Positions 18,560 through 30,806 of a stretch of 50,946 nucleotides of DNA are shown piece after piece. Source of the stretch: Nemertoderma westbladi (taxonomy: Eukaryota; Xenacoelomorpha; Nemertodermatida; Nemertodermatidae); NCBI GenBank assembly GCA_032718475.1, contig JAUCBJ010006894.1, positions 1 through 50,946 of the forward strand, in the 5' to 3' direction. A program made the position numbers and the translations under genes. The number at the start of each line of letters is the position of its first letter. Positions within the stretch are counted from its first letter, which is position 1. Under the pieces are notes generated by a model. It was not told the origin of the DNA. It made no database searches and saw nothing but the letters and a program-made list of their open reading frames with translations.

Positions 18560-19424
18560 TATAGGTGAGCGACGCCTACGTAGGCTTATTGCGGCGGTGA
18601 GGGTCGGAGGCTAATAAGCGTCATATTATACACACCCCGGGTTGTATGTTACTTGAATTACAGGTAAATAATACATTATAATATTTATAAATAGTGTCTG
18701 TTAGAGATTTTATCATTGTTTTTTTTTTATCTTTACCATATACGGAATCGTATTTTAATTGTGTGAGCATTCTAGGATAGGCATGTGAGTGACTCTGTTG
18801 GCTTCAGTGGGTGTTATTAGTTTATTTCGGCAACAGCAGCCATAGTGTTACTGCATTATATTAATCCTCACTGGGTCACCCCAATAATTTATATTTATTA
18901 TATTACAGTGGGAATTTCCAATTAAATTGTTCTGGAGATCAAATCATGACTTGGACTTGGATTTCAAATGAGTATAAAATAACTTCTTTGGATTTATTCC
19001 CCAGGCAAAACATCATCAATCGTTACATAAATTGGCAATATGTAACATAGATTAATTTTATAATAATATAGTGGTTGAAGTTAATTTCTTAATATTGGTG
19101 AGGTTATATATACATAATGTATCGGTAATCAATATATTGCTAAATATATTTTTATATACGTTACTTTTGTTCTACATAATTGTATCACTCCAACCCTTTC
19201 GATAACATCAACCTATTGTTACACCGTGTATTGTTACACCTGCTATGTACCATTGTTGAACCCGGTCATTTCATTGCCGAGGAACAAGGCTTTCTTCCTC
19301 CTTGTGTGAGGTAAGATTGTCTCAGATTACCCAAATTCTATGAATGTCTCTCATTAGTATCGCATCTTTGTCGAGTTGGATCTCGCCTTGTGTCTCGCAT
19401 CGTGTTGTCAATTATAGCCTGGTC
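18560..19424. other. No gene recognised
   Basis: AT-rich stretch. A short GC-richer patch at about 18565-18650 (GACGCCTACGTAGGC) stands out but is not identified. Confidence 0.4.
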
Positions 19425-19572
19425 TTTGATTTCATTTCCGATGTCAGTTTTAATATTTGGTGTAATGTAGTCTGGCGGTTGTCTCTCTGTCTATCTTACA
19501 TTTTAACAGACAGATTGGCAGACAGATATTCCGCGATAACTCGGGAACTAAAAGAGATCTCTCTAAACCCAA
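19425..19572. repeat. Single arm of the fold-back family at 5100-6500
   Basis: GATTTCATTTCCGATGTCAG, the ACAGACAGATTGGCAGACAG tract and GGGAACTAAAAGAGATCTC occur in the same order as in the left arm at 5520-5665. No inverted partner is nearby. Confidence 0.75.
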
Positions 19573-19611
19573 ATTTCTGAAGTTGTTTCAGTTGTTTCAG
19601 ATTACGATTTT

Positions 19612-19722
19612 TATTTGCGAAATTATTGGCGAATATAGGCAAAATGTTACAGTTGCTGGTCATTGATCATCTATTGAGCACTCATAGCAGTAATATAGAG
19701 CTAACGTGTTGGCAAGTAAATC
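19612..19722. repeat. Dispersed repeat, also at 28781-28888
   Basis: TTTGCGAAATTATTGGCGAA ... GAGCACTCATA ... GCTAACGTGTTGGCAA is shared with 28781-28888 in the same orientation and with moderate divergence. The element type is unknown. 19723-20080 contains only AT-rich sequence, including a TTA/TAT microsatellite near 19910. Confidence 0.7.
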
Positions 19723-20079
19723 AAATGAGTCAGTTTATAAACACCACCGTAAAATCTACAGTTTTGTTGCACGACAAATTTATTGTTAGTAGAATAATGT
19801 ATTAGTTAGTCCTCGTCCATTTCTCTGTCCATAAGCTTACTGTGTGTATGTATGTGGAAGACAAGCTCGACACACAACAAAAGGACACTAAGGAGTATTT
19901 GGAATTAACATTATTATTATTATTATATTTATTGCCCTTATATATGGGACATGGGACACTACTAATTGTACCATTTGTTGGTTTATAACGCAATGCGAAT
20001 ACAATTAATCAATACCTATGTACCTATATGGAGCTATATACAGGCTATATACAGCTATATACTATACAGGAGCTCTATA

Positions 20080-22366
20080 CAAGACTGTAATGCATTTACA
20101 CTTCGACCCTTCTCCAGTGATCACCGCCTTATTGTGGCCAAGGTAAGACTTAGTCTGCGTGCTAGCAGAACAACGAAATCTGCCTTGCCGCGGCATGACT
20201 GGTCCTCTCTGTTGCAACAGCCAAGTGTGAGATCCAGCTTCACACTACAGCTGAGCAACAGGTATGAGGCTCTTGCCTCTGAGGCGGCAGATCACTGTGA
20301 GGGCTATACTGCCTTTACAGAAGCAGTTAAGTTAGCAGCTGCAGAAACAGTTCCTGTATACCCTCGAAACAGGAAAAGGGCCCCCTGGACTGACAACAAA
20401 ATTCAGAAGTGCCGAAATGACCTTCATAAGGCGCAGAAAGAGTCCCGACTCAAACAGACTACAGCGGCCAAGAATGCAGTTAAGGCTGCATCTAGGTCCC
20501 TGAACAGGCAGTACTCTGCTAATCTACAGGAGCTAATAAACCAACAGGTTGATGCCATCAATGATGCTGACGACAGCAGGCAATCATCCCAGGCATGGAA
20601 ATCGATCAATCTGCTTACTGGGCGGAAAAGCCAACCAACCACCAAGGTTAAGGCTGAATCACCAGCCGATCGCCTCAATGGTTGGAAAGCCCACTTTGAA
20701 AAGCTCCTCAATAATGACAGGGTATTGCCTGATAACTTTATAGAAATAAAAGTGTCTGAGTCTGTACTCCCAGATATTCCCATTGGCGATATCTCCTTTG
20801 CAGAAGTGAAGGCTGCTGCAAAGAGCATTAAGACCAATCGTGCCAGTGGAGTAGATGGTGTTCCCCCTGAGGTCTTTAAAATACCTGAGTGTTTAAAGCT
20901 CATCTATCCCATCATAGTAGACATGTACCGAACAACAAGAGTCCCACAAGAAATGAAAACAAAGAAGTTGGTGCCAGTTCCCAAGAAGGGCAACCTAACA
21001 CTCTATGGTTCTTTTCGGGGAATCTCATTGATCTCGATTGCTGCAAAGCTATACAATAGGATTCTATTAAATCGCATCAGGGATCCCATTGAGAGACTGC
21101 TCCGTGGAAATCAGAATGGGTTCCGTAAAGGTCGTGGGACCATGGAGCCCATTTTGGCACTTAGAAAGGTAATTGAAGAGTTATCAAAAAAGAAAGACAG
21201 GCATCTGGCTGTTATCTTTGTTGACTTCTTCAAGGCCTTTGATTCAGTCTTTATATAGTCTTTATATATTCAGTCTTTCATTATATGGGATTCCTGATGA
21301 AATTATTGCAGCAATCAGATCAGTATACGATGGTTCGACAACATTTGTGTCTACTGTTGACGGTGACACAGAACCATTTGAAGTGTTATGGGGCGTCCTC
21401 CAAGGAGACACACTTACACCATTCTTGTTCATTATTGTGGTTGACTATGTTCTACGCATGTCCTTAGATCATTATAATGATGATGGGGTGATGATAACTC
21501 CACCTACTGGCTCCAGAAGTCGAGGAAATCCTGCCAAGTACCTAACTGATCTAGACTTTGCTGATGACTTAGGAGTACTCTCAGAATCATTAGAGGGAGC
21601 CCAATGGCTCCTCAGCTCATTAGAACATGCTACTTCTAGTGTTGGTCTTTTTATTAATTCTGACAGTTAACTTTGAAAGTCCTCAGCAAGTCTCTGATCG
21701 GTTGAGCATAAGCTCAAAGGATGGTATGCTTGAGCATGTGGACGACTTCTGTTACCTGGGATCATGGATCCGGAAGTCAGGTGAGGACCTTCGAATACGT
21801 AAGGGAAAGGCATGGGCAGCCTTGAATAGGCTTTCCAGGATTTTGAAGTCACCGAGAATTAATCGGAAACTTAAGGTCCGATTATTTAGAGCAGCAGTAG
21901 TTCCAGTACTCCTCTACGGGAGTCCATGCTGGGCTCTAACTGCTGAGGACACCAAATCTCTGGATGGCGCATTCACAAGAATGCTACGCCGGGTTCATTG
22001 TGTTAAGTACAATGCACACATCTCCAACCAGACACTATATAACATTGGAGGTGTCTCATTGGTTCCCCCAAGCTTGACACTAGAACAAAATCGCCTCCGC
22101 TTTGCAGGACATTGCTTTCGCCGTGAGGACCAGCCAGTGCATAATCTTCTACTTTGGCAGCCTCATGGAGTGAATAAGCATGGTGGACAGCCCATGACTT
22201 TCTTGAGAGGCATCTTAAAGGACACTGGCCTTAAAGATGCGGATGATCTAGCAAATGTCATGGGTGATAGGGAGTTGTGGCGGTGCAATTTTGTTGACAA
22301 GCCGGCACAACATTCTTAAAAATACAGCTGCAATGCAGCATGCCGATCCTAGTAGTAGTAGTAGTA
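20080..22366 (+). pseudogene. LINE family A, longest copy: end of endonuclease plus reverse transcriptase
   Basis: The 5' truncated copy begins in the C-terminal tail of an APE-type endonuclease (S-S-D-H-R-L-I-V-A near 20115). A linker and reverse transcriptase follow: G-F-R-K-G-R-G-T near 21120, V-D-F-F-K-A-F-D near 21220, and L-D-F-A-D-D near 21550, the catalytic (F/Y)-x-D-D equivalent. The C-terminal part (L-L-Y-G-S-P-C-W, R-L-R-F-A-G-H-C) runs to about 22317. It is broken by a small duplication with a stop near 21250-21290, and by a stop and frame change near 21668. The 3' UTR is short and ends in (AGT)n at 22350-22366. The simple-repeat tail and short 3' UTR suggest an RTE-like clade, which is inference. 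Confidence 0.9.
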
Positions 22367-22466
22367 GGCTGCAGCTTGGTCTAGTGGTGACATTCATGGG
22401 CTTCCAATTAGGAAGCCCTGGTTTGATCCCTAGTTGGGAAAGCACTGTTTGGACACAGTGCTTTAA
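22367..22466 (+). mobile_element. tRNA-derived SINE, 5' half
   Basis: tRNA-like head with a GCTTGGTCTAGTGGT A-box region and a GGTTTGATCCC B box at 22420-22430. It lies directly after the LINE-A tail. It is interrupted at the TTAA of 22463-22466 by the MITE; the 3' half resumes at 23021. Confidence 0.7.
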
Positions 22467-23020
22467 CCCTATTAAAACCTATATTTAACCTATAACCCTA
22501 TATCACTGAAACAAACTCAGTTGGGAATCTGGAATTTTATGACTTTTCCTAAAAATCTATTGTCTTCCTAATAGTGAAAACGGTTTTCAAAAATATTGGG
22601 AAGATTTCGAGTTATATCACCATTTTTTTAACCCTACTTTTGGCACGTTTTGAGACGTTTTTTGAAAATTACATTTCATGAAATATGAATTGTAACATCT
22701 CTATTTTCAATTTACACCGGTTTTTTGGTCTTTGCAATCAGATGGAATTCATAGACATTTATATAGAAATTTCAAACTTGTTTTTTTCGGCGGGTGCCAA
22801 ATTTTGGTGCCAGCACAAACTTTTTAAATATGTCAATTTTGTAAATTGAAAATTTGTATTGAAAAACAATTAGCCGAAAATTGTAACTTTAAAAATTTAT
22901 AAGAAAATGAAAATTGAAATTTATCCACTACTTGTAATTTTGGTGCTGCAATATAACCACCCCAGTACATTTTTTGTATTACGTATTTGTACAACATTTT
23001 AAAGCCCGGTACTAATAGGG
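22467..23020. mobile_element. piggyBac-type MITE
   Basis: 554 bp flanked by TTAA on both sides (22463-22466 and 23021-23024). Ends are CCCTATTAAAACC and the complement of CCCTATTAGTACC. The TTAA target and CCC-terminus are the hallmarks of piggyBac. The interior is AT-rich with no transposase, so it is mobilised in trans, if at all. Confidence 0.8.
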
Positions 23021-23090
23021 TTAAATGCTACAGCCTAGCCCAACCTCGGCTTTCATCCTTCAGTGGTCGATAAATGGGAACCAATGCATC
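23021..23090 (+). mobile_element. SINE, 3' half
   Basis: GGCTTTCATCC ... TGGTCGATAAATGGGAACC resembles the body of the SINE at 10830-11070 (minus strand). It completes the copy split by the MITE and abuts the first 63-bp satellite unit. Confidence 0.6.
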
Positions 23091-26000
23091 TGAAGTGTTT
23101 ACTGTGGAAAATCACCAATGGTGGTGAACAGGCATTCCTTTAGGAAACAGAGTGGAAGGGTTTACTGTGGAAGATCACCAATGGTGGTGAACAAGCATTC
23201 CTTTAGGAAACAGAATGGAAGGGTTTACTGCGGAAGATCACCCATGGTGCAGTAGTGAACATGCATTCCTTTAGGAAACAGAGTGTAAGGGTATACTGTG
23301 GAAGATCACACATGGTGGTGAACAGGCATTCCTTTAGGAAACAGAGTGGAAGGGTTTACGGTGCAAGATTACCCATGGTGGTGAACAGGCATTCCTTTAG
23401 GAAACAGAGTAGAAGGGTTTACTGTGGAAGATCACCCATGGTGGTGTACAGGCATTCCTTTAGGAAACAGAGTGGAAGGGTTTACGGTGCAAGATTACCC
23501 ATGGTGGTGAACAGGCATTCCTTTAGGAAACAGAGTGGAAGGGTTTACTGTGGAAGATCACCAATGGTGGTGTACAGGCATTCCTTTAGGAAACAGAGTG
23601 GAAGAGTTTACTGTGAAAGATCATCCATGGTGGTGAATAGGAATTCCTTTAGGAAACAGAGTGGAAGGGTTTATTGTGGACGATCACCCATGGCAGGGGT
23701 GGACAGGCATTCCATTAGGAAACAGAGTGGAAGGGTTTACTGTGGATATCACCCATGGTGGTGAACAGGCATTCCTTTAGGAAACATTGTCGAAGGATTT
23801 ACTGTGGAAGATCACCCATGGTAGTGAACAGGCATCCCTTTAGGAAACAGAGTGGAAGGGTTTACTGTGAAAGATCATTCATGGTGGTGAATAGGAATTC
23901 CTTTAGGAAACAGAGTGGAATGGTTTACTGTGGAAGATCACCCATGGCAGGGGTGGACAGGCATTCCATTAGGAAACAGAGTGGAAGGGTTTACTGTGGA
24001 AGATCACCCATGGTGGTGTACAGGCATTCCTTTAGGAAACAGAGTGGAAGGGTTTACTCTGGAAGATCACCCATGGTGGTGAACAGGCATTCCTTTAGGA
24101 AACAGAGTGGAAGAGTTTACTGTGAAAGATCATCCATGGTGGTGAATAGGAATTCCTTTAGGAAACGGAGTGGAAGGGTTTATTGTGGACGATCACCCAT
24201 GGCAGGGGTGGACAGGCATTCCATTAGGAAACAGAGTGGAAGGGTTTACTGTGGAAGATCACCCATGGTGGTGTACAGGCATTCCTTTAGGAAACAGAGT
24301 GGAAGGGTTTACTCTGGAAGATCACCCATGGTGGTGAACAGGCATTCCTTTAGGAAACAGAGTGGAAGAGTTTACTGTGAAAGATCATCCATGGTGGTGA
24401 ATAGGAATTCCTTTAGGAAACAGAGTGGAAGGGTTTATTGTGGACGATCACCCATGGTAGGGGTGGACAGGCATTCCATTAGGAAGCAGAGTGGAAGGGT
24501 TTACTGTGGAAGATCACCCATGGTGGTGAACAGGCATTCCTTTAGGAAACATTGTCGAAGGATTTACTGTGGGAGATCACCCATGGTGGTGAACAGGCAT
24601 TCCTTTAGGAAACAGAGTGGAAGGGTTTACTGTGGAAGATCACCCATGGTAGTGAACAGGCATCCCTTTAGGAAACAGAGTGGAAGGGTTTACTGTGAAA
24701 GATAATTCATGGTGGTGAATAGGAATTCCTTTAGGAAACAGAGTGGAATGGTTTACTGTGGAAGATCACCCATGGCAGGGGTGGACAGGCATTCCTTTAG
24801 GAAACAGAGTGGAAGGGTTTACTGTGGAAGATCGCCCATGGTGGTGAACAGGCATTCCTTTAGGAAACAGAGTGGAAGGGTTTACTGTGGAAGATCACCC
24901 ATGGTAGTGAACAGGCATTCCTTTAGGAAACAGAGAGGATGGGTTCACTGTGGAAGATCACCCATGGTGGTGAACAGGAATTCCTTTAGGAAACAGAGTG
25001 GAAGGGATTACTGTGGAAGATCATCCGTGGTGGTGAACAGGCATTCCTTTAGAAAACAGAGTAGAAGGGTTTACCGTGGAAGATCACCCATGGTGGTGAA
25101 CAGTAATTCCTTTGGGAAACAGAGTGGAAGGGTTTACTGAGTAATTTCACCCATGGTGGTGAAAATGAATTCCTTTGGGAAACAGTGTGGAAGGGTTTAC
25201 TGTGGAAGATCACCCATGGTGCAGTAGTGAACATGCATTCCTTTAGGAAACAGAGTGTAAGGGTATACTGTGGAAGATCACACATGGTGGTGAACAGGCA
25301 TTCCTTTTGGAAACAGAGTGAAAGGGGTTTACTGTGGAAGATCACCCATGGTGGTGAACAGGAATTCCTTTGGGAAACAGAGTGGAAGGGTTTACTGTGA
25401 AAGATCATTCATGGTGGTGAATAAGAATTCCTTTAGGAAACAGAGTGGAATGGTTTACTGTGGAAGATCACCCATGGCAGGGGTGGACAGGCATTCCATT
25501 AGGAAACAGAGTGGAAGTGTTTACTGTGAAAGATCATCCATGGTGGTGAATAGGAATTCCTTTATGAAACAGAGTGGAAGGGTTCACTGTGGAAGATCAC
25601 CCATTGCAGGGGTGGACAGGCATTCCTTTAGGAAACAGAGTGGAAGGGTTTACTGTGGAAGATCACCCATGGTGGTGAACAGGCATTCCTTTAGGAAACA
25701 GAGTGGAAGGGTTTACTGTGGAAGATCACCCATGGTAGTGAACAGGCATTCCTTCTGGAAACAGAGAGGATGGGTTCACTGTGGAAGATCACCCATGGTG
25801 GTGAACAGGAATTCCTTTAGGAAACAGAGTGGAAGGGTTTACTGTGGAAGATCATCCGTGGTGGTGAACATGCATTCCTTTAGGAAACAGATTGGAAGGG
25901 TTTACTGTGGAAGATCACCCATGGTGGTGAACAGGAATTCCTATAGGACACAGAGTGGAAGGGTTTACTGTGGAAGATCACCCATGGTGGTGAACAGGCA

Positions 26001-28415
26001 TTCCTTTAGGAAACATTGTCGAAGGATTTACTGTGGGAGATCACCCATGGTGGTGAACAGGCATTCCTTTAGGAAACAGAGTGGAAGGGTTTACTGTGGA
26101 AGATCACCCATGGTAGTGAACAGGCATCCCTTTAGGAAACAGAGTGGAAGGGTTTACTGTGAAAGATAATTCATGGTGGTGAATAGGAATTCCTTTAGGA
26201 AACAGAGTGGAATGGTTTACTGTGGAAGATCACCCATGGCAGGGGTGGACAGGCATTCCTTTAGGAAACAGAGTGGAAGGGTTTACTGTGGAAGATCGCC
26301 CATGGTGGTGAACAGGCATTCCTTTAGGAAACAGAGTGGAAGGGTTTACTGTGGAAGATCACCCATGGTAGTGAACAGGCATTCCTTTAGGAAACAGAGA
26401 GGATGGGTTCACTGTGGAAGATCACCCATGGTGGTGAACAGGAATTCCTTTAGGAAACAGAGTGGAAGGGATTACTGTGGAAGATCATCCGTGGTGGTGA
26501 ACAGGCATTCCTTTAGAAAACAGAGTAGAAGGGTTTACCGTGGAAGATCACCCATGGTGGTGAACAGTAATTCCTTTGGGAAACAGAGTGGAAGGGTTTA
26601 CTGAGTAATTTCACCCATGGTGGTGAAAATGAATTCCTTTGGGAAACAGTGTGGAAGGGTTTACTGTGGAAGATCACCCATGGTGCAGTAGTGAACATGC
26701 ATTCCTTTAGGAAACAGAGTGTAAGGGTATACTGTGGAAGATCACACATGGTGGTGAACAGGCATTCCTTTTGGAAACAGAGTGAAAGGGGTTTACTGTG
26801 GAAGATCACCCATGGTGGTGAACAGGAATTCCTTTGGGAAACAGAGTGGAAGGGTTTACTGTGAAAGATCATTCATGGTGGTGAATAAGAATTCCTTTAG
26901 GAAACAGAGTGGAATGGTTTACTGTGGAAGATCACCCATGGCAGGGGTGGACAGGCATTCCATTAGGAAACAGAGTGGAAGTGTTTACTGTGGAAGATCA
27001 CCCATGGTGGTGAACAGGAATTCCTATAGGACACAGAGAGGATGGGTTTACTGTGGAAGATCACCCATGGTGGTGAACAGTAATTCCTTTAGGAAACAGA
27101 GTGTAAGGGTATACTGTGGAAGATCACACATGGTGGTGAACATGCATTCCTTTTGGAAACAGAGTGAAAGGGGTTTACTGTGGAAGATCACCCATGGTGG
27201 TGAACAGGAATTCCTTTAGGAAACAGAGTGGAAGGGTTTACTGTGGAAGATCACCCATGGTGGTGAACAGTAATTCCTTTAGGAAACAGAGTGGAAGGGA
27301 TTAATGTGGAAGATCATCCGTGGTGGTGAACAGGCATTCCTTTAGGAAACAGAGTAGAAGGGTTTACCGTGGAAGATCACCCATGGTGGTGAACAGTAAT
27401 TCCTTTAGGAAACAGAGTGTAAGGGTATACTGTGGAAGATCACACATGGTGGTGAACATGCATTCCTTTTGGAAACAGAGTGAAAGGGGTTTACTGTGGA
27501 AGATCACCCATGGTGGTGAACAGGAATTCCTTTGGGAAACAGAGTGGAAGGGTTTACTGTGGAAGATCACCCATGGTGGTGAACAGGGATTCCTTTTGGA
27601 AACAGAGTGGAAGGGTTTAGTATGGAAGATCGCCCATGGTGGTGAACAGGGATTCCTTTAGGAAACAGAGTGGAAGGGTTTAGTATGGAAGATCGCCCAT
27701 GGTGGTGAAAAGGCATTCCTTTAGGAAACAGATAGGATGGGTTTACTGTGGAAGATCACCCATAGTGGTGAACAGGAATTCCTTTAGTAAATAGAGAGGA
27801 TTGGTTTACTGTGGAAGATCACCCATGGTGGTGAACAGGAATTCCTTAAGGAAACTGAGTGTAAGGGTTTACTGTGGAAGATCACTCATGGTGGTGAACA
27901 GGAATTCCTTTTGGAAACAGAGTGGAAGGGTTCACTGTGGAAGATCACCAATGGTGGTGAACAGGAATTCCTTTTGGAAACAGAGTGGAAGGGTTTACTG
28001 TGGAAGATCACCCATGGTGGTGAACAGTAATTCCTTTAGGAAACAGAGTGGAAGGGATTACTGTGGAAGATCATCCGTGGTGGTGAACAGGCATTCCTTT
28101 AGGAAACAGAGTAGAAGGGTTTACCGTGGAAGATCACCCATGGTGGTGAACAGTAATTCCTTTAGGAAACAGAGTGTAAGGGTATACTGTGGAAGATCAC
28201 ACATGGTGGTGAACAGGAATTCCTTTTGGAAACAGAGTGGAAGGGTTCACTGTGGAAGATCACCAATGGTGGTGAACAGGAATTCCTTTTGGAAACAGAG
28301 TGGAAGGGTTTACTGTGGAAGATCACCCATGGTGGTGAACAGGAATTCCTTTTGGAAACGGAGTGAAAGGGGTTTACTGTGGAAGATCACCCATGGTGGT
28401 GAACAGGCATTCCTT
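23090..28415. repeat. 63-bp satellite array, about 84 copies, with internal segmental duplication
   Basis: The monomer runs from GTGGTGAACAGGCATTCC through GGAAACAGAGTGGAAGGG to GGAAGATCACCCATG. Some units are 66 bp (GCAGGGGTGGAC variant). Since 63 is a multiple of three and the unit lacks stops, long frames stay open on both strands; the plus-strand frames repeat a 21-residue unit. Variants such as TGCAGTAGTGAAC and CATTGTCGAAGG mark sub-families. About 24488-25528 is repeated at 25952-26992 with a 1464-bp offset, virtually identical. Each monomer holds two near-palindromes (TTCCTTTAGGAA and CACCCATGGTGGTG). No gene features accompany it. Confidence 0.95.
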
Positions 28416-29254
28416 GGCTTAATGAGCCTAACAGATTCTCCCATTCATAACTGAATAATTAATTAACCCTAATTAAATAAATTAATTAAATCTTAGTTAA
28501 CATTTTGTCGATTTTTATTTTAATCCTTTGATTGCCAATATATTTGTAATAAATATTGCCCAACATTTTATTTAGCTTTGGGATGAATTAAGATTCTAGC
28601 AGAAAGTAAGGTTTACCCATTAGTCAACATATAAGTTATAAAATGTCATTTATATGGTAGTTTACTTTTCACAAACATTATAAACGCAACCCAGATTATT
28701 GGGCAATGTATAAACTAAAGTTATTAGTATTGACAATGTATAACTGAAGTTATGGTACCTACCAGTGAATGAAAGAGTGGCATTTGCGAAATTATTGGCA
28801 AATATATGCAAAATGTTATACAGTTGTTGTCAGCTACGGAGCACTCATAATATTAATATAGCTAACGTGTGTTGGCAAATTTTACCGATTTTATTTTAAT
28901 CCTTTGATCATCAATATATTTCCATCCAATCTGTAATTGGCCATAACAATTATTTAGATTAGGTATGTATAATATGAGAAGGCTCTAAAAATAGTAGGCC
29001 AGGCCGCTAATCAAACGGCACTTAGTAGTATATAAGCAATGATAATTATAATTTTTTAATAACTTTTATAGATTCCGTATGACTTATTCTAGTAGTAATA
29101 TTCTTTTAGTGTCTATTTTATTTATTTTTTAATTATAATATAAATTAAATGATGAACAAATGTATTATGCTAATGCTAATGCTAATTAATGCTAATGTAT
29201 TATCAAATTATCAAAATTATAGAAACGGCAGACAACCCACCCATATATACACAC
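28416..29254. other. AT-rich stretch without genes; dispersed repeats
   Basis: Contains the second copy of the dispersed repeat (28781-28888). A direct repeat of about 45 bp (GATTTTTATTTTAATCCTTTG near 28508 and 28898) is also present. A microsatellite-like TAATGC run is near 29167-29200. Confidence 0.5.
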
Positions 29255-29591
29255 CACAATACAATATAATTCTATTAAATCGCACCAGGGACTCTGTTGA
29301 GAGACAGTTTCGTGGGAAATGGGTTCCATAAAGGTCGTGAGACCATGGAGCCTATTCTGGCAGTTAGAAGGATAATCGAAGAGTTATCAACAAAGAAAGA
29401 CCGACGTATGGCTATTATCTTTTTTAAATTCTTCAAGGCCATCGAGTCAGCCTCCCAACCATGGTCAGGATAATTGCAGCATATGGGATTCCTGAAGAAA
29501 TAGTTGCATCTATCAGATCACTGTACGATGGTTTCACCACGTTTGTGTCTACTACAGATGTTGACACAGATCCATTTAAAGTCTTATGGAG

Positions 29592-30806
29592 GGTGTTCGG
29601 ACACTTCCCCCCGGACACTTCCCCCCCGGACAGTTCCCCCCCGCTCAAGTAGGACACTTCCCCCCCGGACACTTCCCCCCCAGACACTTCCCCCCCGCGG
29701 ACACTTCCCCCCCCGACTGTTCTTAACTTCGCACATTCGTATTTTTCATTTTGTAAGGTAAACGGACCGCTTGTATCCGGATAAGTTGTATCCAATTTTC
29801 CTTTCGTAGCTCAGAAAGTGATCTTTTGCATCCCGATTTTACATTTTATATCCAAGTTGTATTTATGGGTTTTATCAATGCAATTACATCGTATTGTTTG
29901 CTAATCTTTCAACAATTAATTATATTAGATGACCTATAAATTCCATCCCCGGAATGATATACTGTTTTTATTAACTATAGAATTATAATAATTAATTGTT
30001 TTAATTATAGGTATTATTATGTAATAGTCTTCTTCAAATTGTAGCAGATGGGTTGAATATTATTGTTACAATCAAAATTATACCTCTCCAGGGTAAAATC
30101 GACATGCGTCGACCTGTATTCTGTGTTCAGCATTACATATTGATATACATATTACTATACATACTATATAGATATTATACACACGACATATTAAATTTCC
30201 TGGTTACTTGCAATATTTTTAATAGGATTTTGTTGAATTATATAATATTGTAGTAATTTATATATTAAATTGGTTAACATTCAATACAGCTCCTACTTTA
30301 GGCTTAGTCAATTTATTATCTTATGATACAAACATGAATTAATTATTTCAAAGTGGTCTTAAGTCTTTCACCACGGGCACTCAAGGAAATGCCGGGGTCT
30401 GGGGGCGATAACCCCCAAGAAAAGAAGCGGGAGTTTGGGGGCGGCAGCCCCCAAGAAAAGAAGCGGGGGTTTGGGAGAGGTAGCCCCCACAAAAAGAAGC
30501 GGGGGTTTGGGGGCGGCAGCCCCCAATTAAAAGAAATTAAAAGAATTAAAGGAATTAAAAGAAAAACAAACAAAATTTGACTATAAAAATGTTTCTTTTA
30601 TAATTTTGAAAAAACTTGTCTAGATACAACTTGTCCTGTAACCATCTTTAACTTTTGTTTATTGCTTTGATGCACCCAGATTAATTTTAACACTTTAACT
30701 GGGGGGGAAGTGTCCGGGGGGCAAGTGTCCGGGGGGGAAGTGTCCGGGGGGGAAGTGTCCTACTTGGGCGGGGGGGAAGTGTCCGGGGGGGAAGTGTCCT
30801 AGATCC
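29592..30806. mobile_element. Fold-back transposon with tandem-repeat inverted ends and 9-bp target duplication
   Basis: Inserted in a LINE-A copy between two copies of CTTATGGAG (29583-29591 and 30807-30815). Ends are GGTGTTCGGACACTTCC and, inverted, GGATCTAGGACACTTCC. Each arm of about 110-120 bp is a tandem array of a ~15-bp unit GGACACTTCCCCCCC, with the matching spacer CGCTCAAGTAGGACAC in both arms. The central ~1 kb has no recognised ORF. Long inverted ends built from direct repeats plus a 9-bp duplication are the features of FB-type elements; a Mutator-like origin is possible but not shown. Confidence 0.85.
30400..30530. repeat. 36-bp tandem repeat inside the fold-back element
   Basis: About 3.7 units of GGGGGCGGCAGCCCCC followed by AAGAAAAGAAGCGGGGGTTT. 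Each unit has a self-complementary GGGGGC-GGCA-GCCCCC core. Confidence 0.9.

Noticed and set aside
23255-28454. Long open frames with 21-residue repeats (M-V-V-N-R-H-S-F-R-K-Q-S-G-R-V-Y) read as a repetitive protein or peptide precursor
   Set aside because: The frame is open only because the 63-bp unit is divisible by three and lacks stops. The opposite strand is open too, there is no signal peptide or dibasic processing site, and stops such as those at about 24703 and 25138 are tolerated.
30053-30253. 66-codon frame in the fold-back element
   Set aside because: AT-rich, hydrophobic by composition only, with no transposase motif; length within chance expectation.
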